Both the position numbers and the translations under genes were made by a program. Positions 18,836 to 28,459 of a DNA stretch of 64,000 nt are shown here, piece after piece. Below the pieces are notes generated by a model that saw nothing but the letters and a program-made list of their open reading frames with translations, was not told the origin of the DNA and did not search any database. The stretch lies in the NCBI RefSeq assembly GCF_001995175.1, contig NZ_MUKN01000008.1, positions 1-64,000 of the forward strand, given 5' to 3'. The first letter of the stretch is position 1; each line of letters opens with the position of its first letter. The DNA is from Rathayibacter rhapontici (lineage in GTDB: Bacteria; Actinomycetota; Actinomycetes; Actinomycetales; Microbacteriaceae).

Positions 18836-19507
18836 TCACGCGGCGACCGGCTGGTCGGCGGGGAGGGCGGGCAGGAGGGTGTAGCGCGCGTCGGCCCAGA
18901 CGAGGTACAGGGCGGGCGCCGCCGAGACGCCGAGGGCGAGGGCCGGCGAGAGGGTGAAGAGGTACGCCTGGAAGGCCAGGACCAGCAGCGACACGAGGGT
19001 CAGGTGCCAGCGGCGGGTGGCGAGGATCAGCGAGATCCGCAGCGTGCGCAGCAGCGCGGCTCCGGGGGCCTCGATCAGGGCGACCAGCACGACCGGGGCG
19101 GTGCCGACGACGAGCAGCACCACGATCAGGAGGAGCGGCACGACGACCACTCCGATCTGCGACGTCGAGAGGAACCGCACGTCGACCAGGGCGATCGCGG
19201 CGACCGCGGTGGCCCCCGCCGCGAGGGCCAGGGTGCGGCCCCAGCCCTGCCGCCAGGCGGCCCAGAAGGTGCGGACGACGCGCGTCCCGCCCCGGCCGTG
19301 CTCGCCGAAGACCGCGAAGGCTCCGCGGACGGCCGGCGCGCACAGCGGCAGGGCGGCCGCGAGCAGCGGCCACGACCGCGCCGGGTCGGTGGTGATCAGC
19401 AGCAGCACGAGCGGCAGGCAGCCGATCACGAGCAGCACGTTGGTCGTGAGGATCAGGTGGACGACGCCGAAGAGCGAGGCGTAGAGGCCGTGCGGGATGC
19501 GGCGCAC
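18836..19507 (-). CDS. YesL-family (DUF624) membrane protein
   Basis: Integral membrane protein of 223 residues with five or six hydrophobic segments, starting MRRIPHGLYASLFGVVHLIL. The family accompanies family-1 sugar ABC importers, for example in the Bacillus subtilis rhamnogalacturonan (yes) locus; its role in uptake is unknown. The GTG start lies directly after the permease stop, so it is transcribed with the importer. It lacks any ATPase or binding-protein motif. Confidence 0.8.
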   Translation of the reverse strand: MRRIPHGLYASLFGVVHLILTTNVLLVIGCLPLVLLLITTDPARSWPLLAAALPLCAPAVRGAFAVFGEHGRGGTRVVRTFWAAWRQGWGRTLALAAGATAVAAIALVDVRFLSTSQIGVVVVPLLLIVVLLVVGTAPVVLVALIEAPGAALLRTLRISLILATRRWHLTLVSLLVLAFQAYLFTLSPALALGVSAAPALYLVWADARYTLLPALPADQPVAA

Positions 19508-19508
19508 G

Positions 19509-20423
19509 TCAGCCCTTCAATCCGCTGGTCGCGATGCCCTCGACGAAGTACTTCTGACCGAGCAGGAAGACCACGGCGATGGGGATCACCGAGATGACCA
19601 GGCCCGCGAACAGCAGCGCGTAGTTGGCGTCGTAGAGGGTGCTGACGAAGCTCTGCAGTCCGAGCTGGATCGTCCAGAGGTCGGGGTTGCGGAGGTAGAT
19701 CAGCGGCCCGAGGTAGTCGTTCCAGGTGGCGACGAAGGTGAGCAGCGTGAGGCTCGCGATCGCGGGGATCGACAGGGGCACCATGATCCGCGCCCAGATG
19801 CCGTACTCGCTCAGGCCGTCGAGCCGGGCGGCCTCCGAGAGCTCCTCGGGGATCGTCTCGTAGAACTGCTTCATCAGGAACACGCCGAACGCGCCGAACG
19901 CCTGGATGAGGATGATCGCCCAGAGGGTGTTCGACACCTTCAGGTTCGACAGCAGGATGAACTGCGGGATCATGTACGACTGCCACGGCACCGCGATGGT
20001 GCCGATGTAGATCAGGAACAGCACGTCGCGACCGGGGAACCGCATCCGCGAGAACCCGTAGGCCGCGAACGAGCCGGTGAGCACCTGCAGCACGGTCACG
20101 ACGACCGCCAGGATCAGCGTGTTCCGGATCCACGTGAGCATCCCGGACTGCGCCCAGATGTCGACGTAGTTGTTCCAGACCCAGGTGTCGGGCACCCACT
20201 TCACGGGCACCGAGAAGACGTCGTTCGGCGTCTTGAGCGAGCTCATGATCATCCAGAAGAACGGCAGCAGCAGCGCGGCCGCGGCGAGGATCATCACGGC
20301 GTAGCCCAGCAGGCGGCCCACGCGCGACAGGGTGGAGCGGCCGGCGGTCCTCCGGCGCGGCGCGAGCGGCTCGTCGACGCGCGGCAGGACGGGAGCGCCC
20401 TCGGGGATCAGCAGTCCGGTCAT
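19509..20423 (-). CDS. Sugar ABC importer permease, MalG type (uronate operon)
   Basis: Inner-membrane permease of the carbohydrate uptake type 1 family, 304 residues, with six predicted helices after a basic N-terminal tail. The EAA loop that docks the ATPase is seen as LSEAARLDGLSEYGIWARIM. Its start overlaps the stop of the partner permease. With the partner and the binding protein it should import unsaturated oligosaccharides for GH88. No ATPase gene is present, so it probably uses a shared MsiK/MsmK-type ATPase encoded elsewhere. Confidence 0.92.
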   Translation of the reverse strand: MTGLLIPEGAPVLPRVDEPLAPRRRTAGRSTLSRVGRLLGYAVMILAAAALLLPFFWMIMSSLKTPNDVFSVPVKWVPDTWVWNNYVDIWAQSGMLTWIRNTLILAVVVTVLQVLTGSFAAYGFSRMRFPGRDVLFLIYIGTIAVPWQSYMIPQFILLSNLKVSNTLWAIILIQAFGAFGVFLMKQFYETIPEELSEAARLDGLSEYGIWARIMVPLSIPAIASLTLLTFVATWNDYLGPLIYLRNPDLWTIQLGLQSFVSTLYDANYALLFAGLVISVIPIAVVFLLGQKYFVEGIATSGLKG

Positions 20424-21355
20424 CGGGACTCACTCCTTCTGTTGAGGAAGAACTGCACGAGCGTGACGACGATGCAGAGCAGGAAGAGGACCACCGAGAC
20501 CGCCGACGCGTAGCCGAACTGGTTCTCCTGGAAGCCCTTCTGGTAGATGAACTGCGAGAGCACGAGGGTGGCCTGGCCGGGCCCGCCCTGGGTCATCACC
20601 AGGATCAGATCGAAGATCTTGAACGAGTTGATGGTCAGCATCACGGTGACGAAGAACGTGGTCGGCCGAAGGCACGGGATCGTCACGTTGACGAAGCGCT
20701 GCCAGACGGACGCGCCGTCGACGCGGGCCGCCTCGTGGAGCTCGCGCGGCACGGTCTGGAGGCCGGCGAGGAACAGGATCATGTAGTAGCCCATGTCGCG
20801 CCAGGTGCTGATGATGACGACGGCGGGCATCGCCCACTCCGACGAGGTCAGCCACCCGGGAGGGCTCGAGAAGCCGACCGCGCGGAGGATCTCGTTGATC
20901 GGTCCGTACTCGGGGCTGAAGAGCAGGTTCCACACGACGGCGATCGCGACGATCGACGTGATGTAGGGGAAGAACGCGGCGGTGCGGAAGAAGGCGACGC
21001 CGCGGAGCTTGTTGTTGAGCAGCAGCGCGAGCCCGAGCGAGACGATCAGCGTCAGCGGGATGTGCAGCGCGGCGTAGTAGAGCGTGTTGGTCAGCGCGAT
21101 GCGGAAGCTGCCGTCGCCGAGCAGGCGCTGGAAGTTCGCGAGCCCGACCCAGTTCGCCTGGCCGAAGACGTTCCAGTCGGTGAGCGACATGTAGAAGAGC
21201 GTGATCACCGGCACGAGCGTGAGCGCCGCGAAGCCGAGGAAGTTCGGGAGGATGAAGGTGTACCCGATGAGGGTGTTCCTCACCGCGTACGCGGAGCGGC
21301 GCCGTTTCGGCGGCGGTGTCGACGTGCCGGCGTCGGCGGCGGCGAGGGTCGTCAT
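20420..21355 (-). CDS. Sugar ABC importer permease, MalF type (uronate operon)
   Basis: Partner permease of 311 residues starting MTTLAAADAGTSTPPPKRRR. Helices begin with YTFILPNFLGFAALTLVPV, and the EAA loop reads HEAARVDGASVWQRFVNV, followed by the family motif TQGGPGQATLVLSQFIY. It starts 89 bases after the binding-protein stop, beyond a strong hairpin, and overlaps the next permease by ATGA. Confidence 0.92.
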   Translation of the reverse strand: MTTLAAADAGTSTPPPKRRRSAYAVRNTLIGYTFILPNFLGFAALTLVPVITLFYMSLTDWNVFGQANWVGLANFQRLLGDGSFRIALTNTLYYAALHIPLTLIVSLGLALLLNNKLRGVAFFRTAAFFPYITSIVAIAVVWNLLFSPEYGPINEILRAVGFSSPPGWLTSSEWAMPAVVIISTWRDMGYYMILFLAGLQTVPRELHEAARVDGASVWQRFVNVTIPCLRPTTFFVTVMLTINSFKIFDLILVMTQGGPGQATLVLSQFIYQKGFQENQFGYASAVSVVLFLLCIVVTLVQFFLNRRSESR

Positions 21356-21405
21356 GAGACCTCCAAGGTCTGGGCGGGGCTGGGCGGTGTCGGGGTCGAG
21401 CGGAG

Positions 21406-21438
21406 GCGGTGGCCGGCCGGGATCCGGCCGGCCACCGC
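21406..21438 (-). terminator. Intercistronic hairpin between binding protein and permease
   Basis: GCGGTGGCCGGCC (21406-21418) and its exact complement (21426-21438) form a 13-bp stem with a GGGATCC loop just after the binding-protein stop. Since the operon continues, this is likely a partial terminator or 3' stabiliser that yields more binding protein than permease. Confidence 0.7.
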
Positions 21439-21444
21439 GGGGAG

Positions 21445-22749
21445 TCAGTCGGTGCCGACTTCGTTCTTCACGCGGTCGTCCGCCGACTTGACGGCGTCCT
21501 CGATGCTCGCGGAGCCCGAGAGGACCGAGGTGTGCAGGTCGAGCAGGATGTTCTGCACGGCCGCGGTCTTGGCCGAGGTGGGGTTCTCCGGCTTGGTGTC
21601 GTGCTCGGACCAGGCGGTCTTCGACAGCTCGTCGGTGGGCGCGCCCTCGACGGCGAAGTAGGCCTCGGCCACCGCGTCGCTGGTGAGCGCGGGGGTGATG
21701 CCGAGGGACGCGACGACCTGCGCGCCCTCCTCGCTCGCGGCGAACTCGAGGAACTCCTTGGCGGCGGCCGCCTTGGAGTCGTCGATGTTCGCGTTGATGC
21801 CGAAGCCGGTCGGGTCGCCGAAGGTCACCGGGGTGTCGCCCTCGCCGGTCGTCGACTCGTCGAACTGCGGGATCGGGGCGATGCCCCAGTTGAAGGTGTC
21901 GGAGTCGCCCGACTTCTGCTGGGCGATCAGCGACGCGACGAACCAGGTGCCCATCGGCATCATCGCGGCGTTCTGCTTGCCGAACTCGGCCTGGTAGGTG
22001 AGCTTGTTGGCGACGACGGTGTTGTAGTCGACCTGCGCGCCGGCGTCCTGCAGCGCGAGGACGCGCTCGTAGTACGGCTCGAGGTAGCTGTAGTCGCCGC
22101 CGAGGATGTCGACGTCGGGGGTCTGCGCGGCGGCGAAGCCCTGGACGGTCGACTGCCAGCTGTGGCCGTAGGTGCCGTTCGCGGCGCTGCCGGCGGCCGA
22201 GAGCGCGGTCTTCAGCGACTCGGCGTTCGACTCGTAGTCGTCCCAGGTCCAGGAGCCGTCGGGGTACGCGACGCCGGCCTGGTCGAAGAGGTCCTTGTTG
22301 TAGAAGAGGACCCAGGAGTCCTGGCGGTAGGGGGTCGCCCACTGCTTGTCGTCGACCTCGTAGGCCTCCGCTCCGCCGATCGACTCGGGGATCTCGACGT
22401 CCGAGACGTCCATCAGCTGGCCGCCCGACTGGTAGGTGACGACGTTCTTCACGTTCTTCTGCGTGATGATGTCGGGCCCGCTGCCGGCCGCGAGGTCCGC
22501 GGTCATCAGCGTGTCGTAGTTGGTGGCGTCGTACTCCTTGACCTCGACCGTGACGTCGGGGTCCTTCTCGTGGAACGCGTCGGCCAGCGCCTGGAACTCG
22601 GGAGTCGTGCTCAGGCTCCAGCCCGAGACCGACAGGGTGACGGGACCGTCGGCGGGGGCGGCGGCGTCACCGCCTCCTCCTCCCGAGCAGGCGGTGAGGG
22701 ACAGGGCGGCGGCGAGGGCCACCCCGGTGACGGCGAATCTTCTCTTCAT
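21445..22749 (-). CDS. ABC sugar-binding lipoprotein, family 1 (uronate operon)
   Basis: Extracellular solute-binding protein of 434 residues anchored by a lipid: the signal peptide MKRRFAVTGVALAAALSLTA ends in the lipobox LTAC, followed by a glycine-rich linker. The mature part has the family-1 features ITQKNVKNVV, PYRQDSWVLFYNKDLFDQAG and SWTWDDYE. The start is well set by AAAGGAGCAG. It overlaps the DUF2264 stop by four bases. It should capture the oligosaccharide whose uronate end is later removed by GH88. Confidence 0.92.
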   Translation of the reverse strand: MKRRFAVTGVALAAALSLTACSGGGGGDAAAPADGPVTLSVSGWSLSTTPEFQALADAFHEKDPDVTVEVKEYDATNYDTLMTADLAAGSGPDIITQKNVKNVVTYQSGGQLMDVSDVEIPESIGGAEAYEVDDKQWATPYRQDSWVLFYNKDLFDQAGVAYPDGSWTWDDYESNAESLKTALSAAGSAANGTYGHSWQSTVQGFAAAQTPDVDILGGDYSYLEPYYERVLALQDAGAQVDYNTVVANKLTYQAEFGKQNAAMMPMGTWFVASLIAQQKSGDSDTFNWGIAPIPQFDESTTGEGDTPVTFGDPTGFGINANIDDSKAAAAKEFLEFAASEEGAQVVASLGITPALTSDAVAEAYFAVEGAPTDELSKTAWSEHDTKPENPTSAKTAAVQNILLDLHTSVLSGSASIEDAVKSADDRVKNEVGTD

Positions 22750-24745
22750 GCGTGCTGCTCCTTTGCATCGGCGTGCAGGACCCCACCTCGGGTCCGCGGG
22801 TACCGGAGCGGCCGTGCGGCGCCTCCGGAGTCTGTGAGGACGTGCTCGGTGACCAGGCCGTCGGGCCAGGTCGCGGACACGTGCAGGTCGTCGCCCTCGC
22901 GGGCGATGCGGGCGGCGGCGGCGAGCGGAGCGTCCGCACCCGTGAGGGTGATCAGGGTGACGACGGGCTCGCCGACCACGACGGGGAGGCTCAGCACCGG
23001 CACCGCGACGTGGGGGCCCAGCGGGGAGGCGCCGTCGCGCTCGACGACGTCGGGGTCGCCGTCGCCGCCCGACAGCAGCGCGATCGCGCTGGTCCGGCCG
23101 GCCGAGGCGGCAGAGGCTCCGGAGTCGCCGATCGCGGTCGACACGTCGTCGCCGGCCGTCGCCCAGCCGCCGATCCGCAGGCGCAGATCCTCGGGCCGGA
23201 CGTCGTCGGCGAGCGATGCGACGCGGACGACGCGCAGCTCCCAGGGGCCGCGCACGAGCGAGTCGACGACCAGGTGCCCGGCGGGGCGGGCGCTGCCGGA
23301 CAGGCCCTCGCCGTGCCGGTGCGAGGAGGCCGCCGCGCGGATCCAGTGCGCGTCCCACGTCGATCCGGCGCGCCCGACGGAGCCCTCGATCGCCGTCCCC
23401 GTGCAGGTCATGCCGGTGCGGGCCGTGCCGGCGCCGATCGCGTCCACGAGGGCGACGCTCTGCTCGAGCGGCTCGCTCCAGCCGCGCTCGTCGAGCAGCG
23501 GTGCCGCGGCAGTGGAGTAGCCCAGCCGGGCGTACAGCGGCGAGTCCGCCGAGACGGTGCCCTCGAGCGCCTTGTCGGTGCCGTGGTTGATCACGCGGAC
23601 GATGCCGTCGTCGCGGGTCCCCGAGACGATCCAGCCGGGGGAGGCGATGCTCAGCAGCTCGTCGGAGCGCTCGATCGGCAGCGGCTCGGCGGGGGCGGAC
23701 CACACGGGGTGGTCGGCCGGCAGGGCGATGCCGAGCATCCCCTTGACCGCCCAGTACGGCGATCCGGGCCCCGAGTACGACTGGGCGAGCGTGCGCCACT
23801 CGTGGTGCCAGCCCATCGTGAGCACGCCCCGCTCGTCCGGAGCTCCGTGGTCGGCGAAGTGCGAGACGACGGCGCTCGCCGCGCGGCGGAGGGCGCCGGG
23901 CGAGTGCGAGGGCACCTCGGCCATCACTCCGACCCAGAACGGGGCCGCGGCGGCGAAGCGGTAGATCAGGCTGCGGCCCTGCAGCAGCGGCGAGCCGTCG
24001 CCGCCGGTCAGGGCGAGCGCGTCCGAGAGGTAGCGGTCGAGCTGCGCGGTGTCGTGCGCCCGGCGCCCGGCGGCGAGCTCCGCGGCGCCCTGCATCCGCG
24101 TCCACAGCACGGGGTAGACGTGCAGCGCCCAGCCCACGTAGTGGTCGAAGGCGCGCTCCACGCCGTCGGCCATCCAGCCGTCCTCGCGCTCGAAGGAGTC
24201 GTGGCGGGCCAGGTCGGCGGCGATGTCCTCGGCCGACCACGCGCCGCCGACGGAGCGGAGGAAGGTCTGCACGACGATCCGGAACCAGACCCAGTTGGTC
24301 TGCGGGTAGGTGTCGTCGCCGACGACGGGCTCGAGGTAGGCGATGACGCGCTGCTGCGTGAGGGAGTCGAGGCGGTCCCAGATCCAGGGGCGGGTGAGGT
24401 CGAGGACGAGGGCGATCGACGCGGCCTCGACCTTCGCCTGCGCGTGCTCCTCGAGGCGGACCCAGCGGTCGGCGGCGTCGGGGTCGACGCCGGTCGCGAT
24501 ACCGCGGGAGTAGAAGTCGATCAGGTGGTCGACGCCGACGCCCCGCTCGCCCGCGATGCGGAACCCGGCGAGGAGGAAGGTGCGGGCGAAGCCCTCGAGC
24601 CCGTCGACCGCGCGGCCGTAGCCGCCCTCGGCGCCGGGGAGGAGGATCCGGCCGTGGCCGTCGGACGCGTACGCCATGGCGGAGGAGAGGAGGGAGTCGG
24701 CGAAGCGACCCAGCGGTCCCGCGACCAGTCGCCCTGAGGGTCCAC
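22746..24745 (-). CDS. DUF2264 family protein (one apparent frameshift)
   Basis: First gene of the uronate operon, about 666 residues. The N-terminus starts at a GTG preceded by AAGGAG and reads MDPQGDWSRDRW, the form expected of the family, then the frame is lost near 24705 and continues FADSLLSSAMAYAS and GLEGFARTFLLAGFR. The long alpha-helical N-terminal domain contains NWVWFRIVVQTFLRSVGG and GWHHEWRTLAQSYSGPGSPYW, the family core; a beta-rich domain makes the C-terminal third. Such two-domain proteins occur in uronic-acid polymer loci and may be glycosidases or lyases, but no activity is proven to my knowledge. No signal peptide is seen. Confidence 0.8.
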
Positions 24746-24801
24746 CTCGTTCTCCTTCGAATCGATGCCGGCTCGCCCACCAGCGGGCCGAACAAATCAG
24801 A

Positions 24802-24860
24802 AGCGTACACAGCGAAAAGCGACACAGCAAGACGCGTGGTGCTGTTAAATGATCGTTACC
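24802..24860 (-). promoter_or_regulatory. Promoter and putative operator of the uronate operon
   Basis: On the leftward strand TTGCTG (24825-24830) and TACGCT (24802-24807) are 17 bases apart, a fair -35/-10 pair about 57 bases upstream of the DUF2264 start. Just upstream, GTTAAATGATCGTTACC (24844-24860) resembles the AT-rich dyad seen before the rhamnose operon. The rest of 24746-25080 holds no gene and would carry the promoter of the divergent regulator. Confidence 0.5.
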
Positions 24861-25080
24861 GATCGAGTGAGTAGGCGAACCGTCCTTCCGCATCGCTCGA
24901 TCGGCACCCGGAGTGGGAGGAGGGCGTCGTGGGACGATCGAGCACGACGACGCCGGGGAAGCGCGGTCGCGCGCGCCTCTCCGCCGGCCCGACGGCGTCG
25001 TCGCGGCCGCGACCGGGAGCGGGCGAGCACCGGCTCCTCCGGTTACCGCTACAAATGGACACATCGATCGGAGACCGGAC

Positions 25081-26190
25081 ATGAGCGATCAGACGCTGCC
25101 ACGACCTCTCGCCGCAGAGCGGCGCGCGCACATCCTGACGACCCTCGCCTCGGAGGGCGCGGTGCGGATCTCGCAGCTCACGGAGGCGCTCGGAGTGGCG
25201 ACCGTGACGCTCCGCCGCGATCTCGTCGACATGGAGCGGGAGGGCCTGCTCAGCCGGGTGCACGGCGGCGCCGTCGCCCTCGCCTCCTCGGCCGAGACCC
25301 CGCGCCCGCCGCGCGGCGAGACGGCGGCGCTCGGATCGATCGCGGTGCTGGTCCCCTCGCTCGCCTACTACTGGCCCGGCGTGCTGCGCGGGATGGAGAA
25401 GGCGGGGGAGCGCCTGGGCTACGAGGTGATCCTCCGCGGAGCCTCCTACGAGCTGCAGGACGAGCGCCCCGTCCTCGAGCGCCTCCTGAAGTCGGGGGAC
25501 GTGCGCGGACTGATCGTCGCGCCGAACACCGACACGGAGCACTCGGGCGAGGTCATCCGCTGGCTCAGCGACTGCTCGGTGCCGGTGGTGCTGGTCGAGC
25601 GCGACGTGACGATCGAGCCCGAGGGCGATCTGCAGCTCGAGACCGTCACCACCGACCACGCGCTCGGCGCCGTGCTGGCCGCGCGCCACCTCGCCGAGCT
25701 CGGGCACCGGAAGGTGGGGCTCGTCCTGTCCCGCTCCTCGCCCACCTCGCGCAAGATCACGGCGGGATGGCTGCGGGCCTGCCAGTCCCTCGGGCTCACT
25801 CCCGCCGACCACTTCGAGCAGCTGCTGCCCGACCGCTCGAGCCCCGAGTTCTCGGAGGTCGTGAACGCGACGCTCGAGACCGCGCGGGCGACCGGAGTCA
25901 CGGCACTGCTCGTCCACTCCGACCCCGAGGCGATGGCCTTCGTCGATCTCGCGCTCAACCGCGGCATCTCGGTGCCGGGCGACCTCTCGGTCATCGCCTA
26001 CGACGACGAGGTGGCGCGGCTGTTCACTCCCGCGCTGACCGCGGTGAGCCCGCCCCGCGCCGAGGTGGGCGAGGCGGCGGTGCGCCTGCTGGTCGACCGC
26101 ATCGAGAACCCGCGCCGGTCGGTGTACCGGATCCAGCTGAACCCCGAGCTGATCGTCCGCGACTCGACGGCGGCGCCCTCCCACCGCTGA
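25081..26190 (+). CDS. Chimeric regulator: DeoR-type HTH plus LacI-type sugar-binding domain
   Basis: Transcription factor of 369 residues. The N-terminus (RRAHILTTLASEGAVRISQL, VATVTLRRDLVDMEREG and LSRVHGGAV) is a DeoR-type winged helix, but residues about 85-360 are a LacI/periplasmic-binding-like sensor (IAVLVPSLAYYWPGVLRGM, AELGHRKVGLVL, SVPGDLSVIAYDDEVARLF). DeoR proteins normally carry a different sugar-phosphate domain, so it should sense a free sugar. The ATG at 25081 follows GGAGA. It is divergent from the uronate operon and is its obvious local regulator. Confidence 0.88.
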   Translation: MSDQTLPRPLAAERRAHILTTLASEGAVRISQLTEALGVATVTLRRDLVDMEREGLLSRVHGGAVALASSAETPRPPRGETAALGSIAVLVPSLAYYWPGVLRGMEKAGERLGYEVILRGASYELQDERPVLERLLKSGDVRGLIVAPNTDTEHSGEVIRWLSDCSVPVVLVERDVTIEPEGDLQLETVTTDHALGAVLAARHLAELGHRKVGLVLSRSSPTSRKITAGWLRACQSLGLTPADHFEQLLPDRSSPEFSEVVNATLETARATGVTALLVHSDPEAMAFVDLALNRGISVPGDLSVIAYDDEVARLFTPALTAVSPPRAEVGEAAVRLLVDRIENPRRSVYRIQLNPELIVRDSTAAPSHR

Positions 26191-26211
26191 CGCCCGCGGT
26201 ACGGCGGACGG

Positions 26212-26257
26212 GGATCTCGAGACGGCCGCTCCGCGGCCTACTCGATCAGCAGAGGAG
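26212..26257. repeat. Copy of the intergenic hairpin repeat
   Basis: GGATCTCGAGACGGCCGCTC then CGCGGCCTACTCGATCAGCA: same ends as the other copies but with the centre GGCCGC/GCGGCC instead of CCCC/GGGG. It lies between two converging regulator genes and may terminate both. Confidence 0.75.
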
Positions 26258-26281
26258 GGGGGAGACCGCGCGTCGCTCCGG

Positions 26282-27031
26282 TCAGCGCAGCTCGACCAGC
26301 CCGCGGAACGGCTCCAGGCGGGAGTCCGCCGGATCGAGCTCCGTCACCATCACGCTGATCGCGTCCCAGGCGAGGGCGCGGGCGAGCGCGGTGCGCTCGA
26401 GCTTCGTCGAGTCCACGAGCAGCACGGTCTCGCTGGACGACGCGACGAAGACGCGCTTCACCTGCGCCTCCTGCAGCGTCACCTCGCTGGTCCCCTCGAT
26501 CGACACGGCCGAGGCGGAGGTGAAGAAGCGGTCGTAGTGCAGCTCGGCCGCGCTCGAGCACGCGAGCGGGCCGACGAAGCTGTCGGTCTCCTCCTCGAGC
26601 TCGCCGCCGATCAGCACCACGCGGGCGCGGGCGGCGCGACGGGCCGAGGCGTGGTTCTCGAGCGAGTTCGTGGCGACGAGCAGCTGCGGCGACTCCGGTG
26701 CAGCGCCGAGCAGGGTGCCGGCGGTGGAGGAGGCGTCGACCGCGATCGCGCCGCTCGCGGGCACGAGGGCGACGGCCTTCCGGGCGATCTCGCGTTTCGC
26801 GGCGGCTCCGGCGGCCAGGCGCTCGGCGAACGGGCGCGGGCGCAGCGCCGGCACCGCTCCGCCGCGGACCCGGCTGAGCCGTCCCTCCGCCTCGAGATCG
26901 GCGAGGTCGCGCCGCACGGTCATGGTCGAGACGTCGAGCTCGGCCGCCGCGTCGTCGAGCCGCACGGCGCCGTCGCGCTCGAGCAGGCCGATCAGGCGCG
27001 CGCGCCGCTCCGCCGAGGATACCGTGGCCAT
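26282..27031 (-). CDS. DeoR-family transcriptional regulator
   Basis: Typical DeoR repressor of 249 residues: winged helix at the N-terminus (LDDAAAELDVSTMTVRRDLA, LSRVRGGAVPAL) and a DeoRC sugar-phosphate sensor with IAVDASSTAGTLL, LVATNSLENHASA, VVLIGGELEEETDSFVGPLA and VLLVDSTKLERTALA. The target is unclear: no sugar gene lies directly upstream, only ltrA, whose 3' end overlaps this start by 40 bases. It may control genes elsewhere or itself. Confidence 0.88.
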   Translation of the reverse strand: MATVSSAERRARLIGLLERDGAVRLDDAAAELDVSTMTVRRDLADLEAEGRLSRVRGGAVPALRPRPFAERLAAGAAAKREIARKAVALVPASGAIAVDASSTAGTLLGAAPESPQLLVATNSLENHASARRAARARVVLIGGELEEETDSFVGPLACSSAAELHYDRFFTSASAVSIEGTSEVTLQEAQVKRVFVASSSETVLLVDSTKLERTALARALAWDAISVMVTELDPADSRLEPFRGLVELR

Positions 27032-28296
27032 GCCGCTCCCGTTCCGCGCCGCATCGGCGCCCGCGCGGTCGAGCGTATCCGCAGGCGGGGAGGGACGTCT
27101 GCCGCGGCCGACGCCCGCACGCCGCCCGTCCGCTCCCGCACGAGGACGGCGGCCACGAGCCCGGCGCAGACGACGGCGATCAGGGCCACCGTGCCGGCCA
27201 CTCCGATCGCCGGAGCGGCCAGCGGTGCCGCGGCGGCCAGCGCGACGGCGGGCAGCACGACCGCGGCCCGCAGCGGTTCGCGGTCTCCGAGCGGCCGGTG
27301 GACCGCCCAGAGCAGGAGCAGGTACCCGGCCACGGGCACCGCCACGGCGGCACCGAGCACGAGCTCGGTCTCCTCGAGGTGCCCGGCGGTGGCCGCCACC
27401 GCCGACTCCAGTCCGGCTCCGAGCGCCGCCAGCGCCGCGAAGACGAGGTAGTGCGCGTAGCCCCAGCGGTACGACAGGCCGCGTCGCGCCTCGAGGAGCT
27501 CGCCCGAGGGGTGGAGGTACGACAGCCACCACAGGGCGAAGACGATCAGGAGCGCCGCCAGCGACACCAGCACGAGCGGCGCGCTGACGCCGCGCTCCGC
27601 CAGCGACTCCTGCATCCCGCTCACCGCCGCCAGCACGCCCTCGCCGAGCAGGATGATCGTGAAGAGCCCGTACCGCTCCGCGATGTGGTGCGGGTGCCAG
27701 CTCGGCTCGCCCTGCCGCGCCGCGTACAGCGGGACGCACAGCTCCAGGGCCGCGAGCACGACGAAGCTCGCGATCGCGTACTGCTCCGGGAGCTGGAGCC
27801 TCAGCAGCCAGCCGACCTGGACGAGGGTGAACCCGACCGCGCTGCGCAGGGCGGAGCGGTGGTGCGCGGGCGAGGACACGGCGACGCGGACCCACTGGCT
27901 GACCAGCGCCATCCGCATGATGGCGTAGCCGACCGTGATCGCGCTGAAGTCGCCGCTCTCGAACGCCGACGGCACCCCGGCCGCCAGGACGAGGACGCCC
28001 GCCATCTGCGCGAGCGTCAGCAGCCGGTACGGCACGTCGTCGGTGTCGTAGCCGGAGGCGAACCAGGTGAAGTTCATCCACGCCCACCAGATGGCGAAGA
28101 ACACCATGCCGAAGGGGAGGATCGTCTCGCCGGCGTGCCCCTCCTCGATCGCGTGGGCGAGCTGCTGCACGATCTGCGCGATCGCGACCACGAACGTCAG
28201 ATCGACGAGCAGCTCGAGCGGACTCGAGGCGCGGTGCTGCTCGTCGACGGAGCGCGGGCGCATCCTGACGAGGAGCGGCCGAGGAGCGGCGGTCAT
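26992..28296 (-). CDS. Low temperature requirement protein A (LtrA) family membrane protein
   Basis: Polytopic membrane protein of 434 residues with about ten or eleven helices. The family opening SSPLELLVDLTFVVAIAQIV is followed by WWAWMNFTWFASGYDTDD and HIAERYGLFTIILLGEGVLA, which identify LtrA. The function is poorly known; in Listeria it was linked to growth in the cold. I start at ATG 28296, close to this opening. The last ~45 residues are basic and run 40 bases into the DeoR gene, longer than usual, so the true C-terminus may be different if a base is missing. Confidence 0.85.
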   Translation of the reverse strand: MTAAPRPLLVRMRPRSVDEQHRASSPLELLVDLTFVVAIAQIVQQLAHAIEEGHAGETILPFGMVFFAIWWAWMNFTWFASGYDTDDVPYRLLTLAQMAGVLVLAAGVPSAFESGDFSAITVGYAIMRMALVSQWVRVAVSSPAHHRSALRSAVGFTLVQVGWLLRLQLPEQYAIASFVVLAALELCVPLYAARQGEPSWHPHHIAERYGLFTIILLGEGVLAAVSGMQESLAERGVSAPLVLVSLAALLIVFALWWLSYLHPSGELLEARRGLSYRWGYAHYLVFAALAALGAGLESAVAATAGHLEETELVLGAAVAVPVAGYLLLLWAVHRPLGDREPLRAAVVLPAVALAAAAPLAAPAIGVAGTVALIAVVCAGLVAAVLVRERTGGVRASAAADVPPRLRIRSTARAPMRRGTGAAWPRYPRRSGARA

Positions 28297-28459
28297 GCGG
28301 GGGGCCGGCGGCACGGGGAGCACATGCCGCCATCCTCCTCCCCTCGGGCGCCGACCGATCGGAGGCCCCGCGAGCGCGCGAGTACGCGGCCGCACCGCCT
28401 GTCAACGCCCTCCAGCACCCGGCCGTCCCGGCCTACCGTGGCCTCGTGGAGGTGGACGC

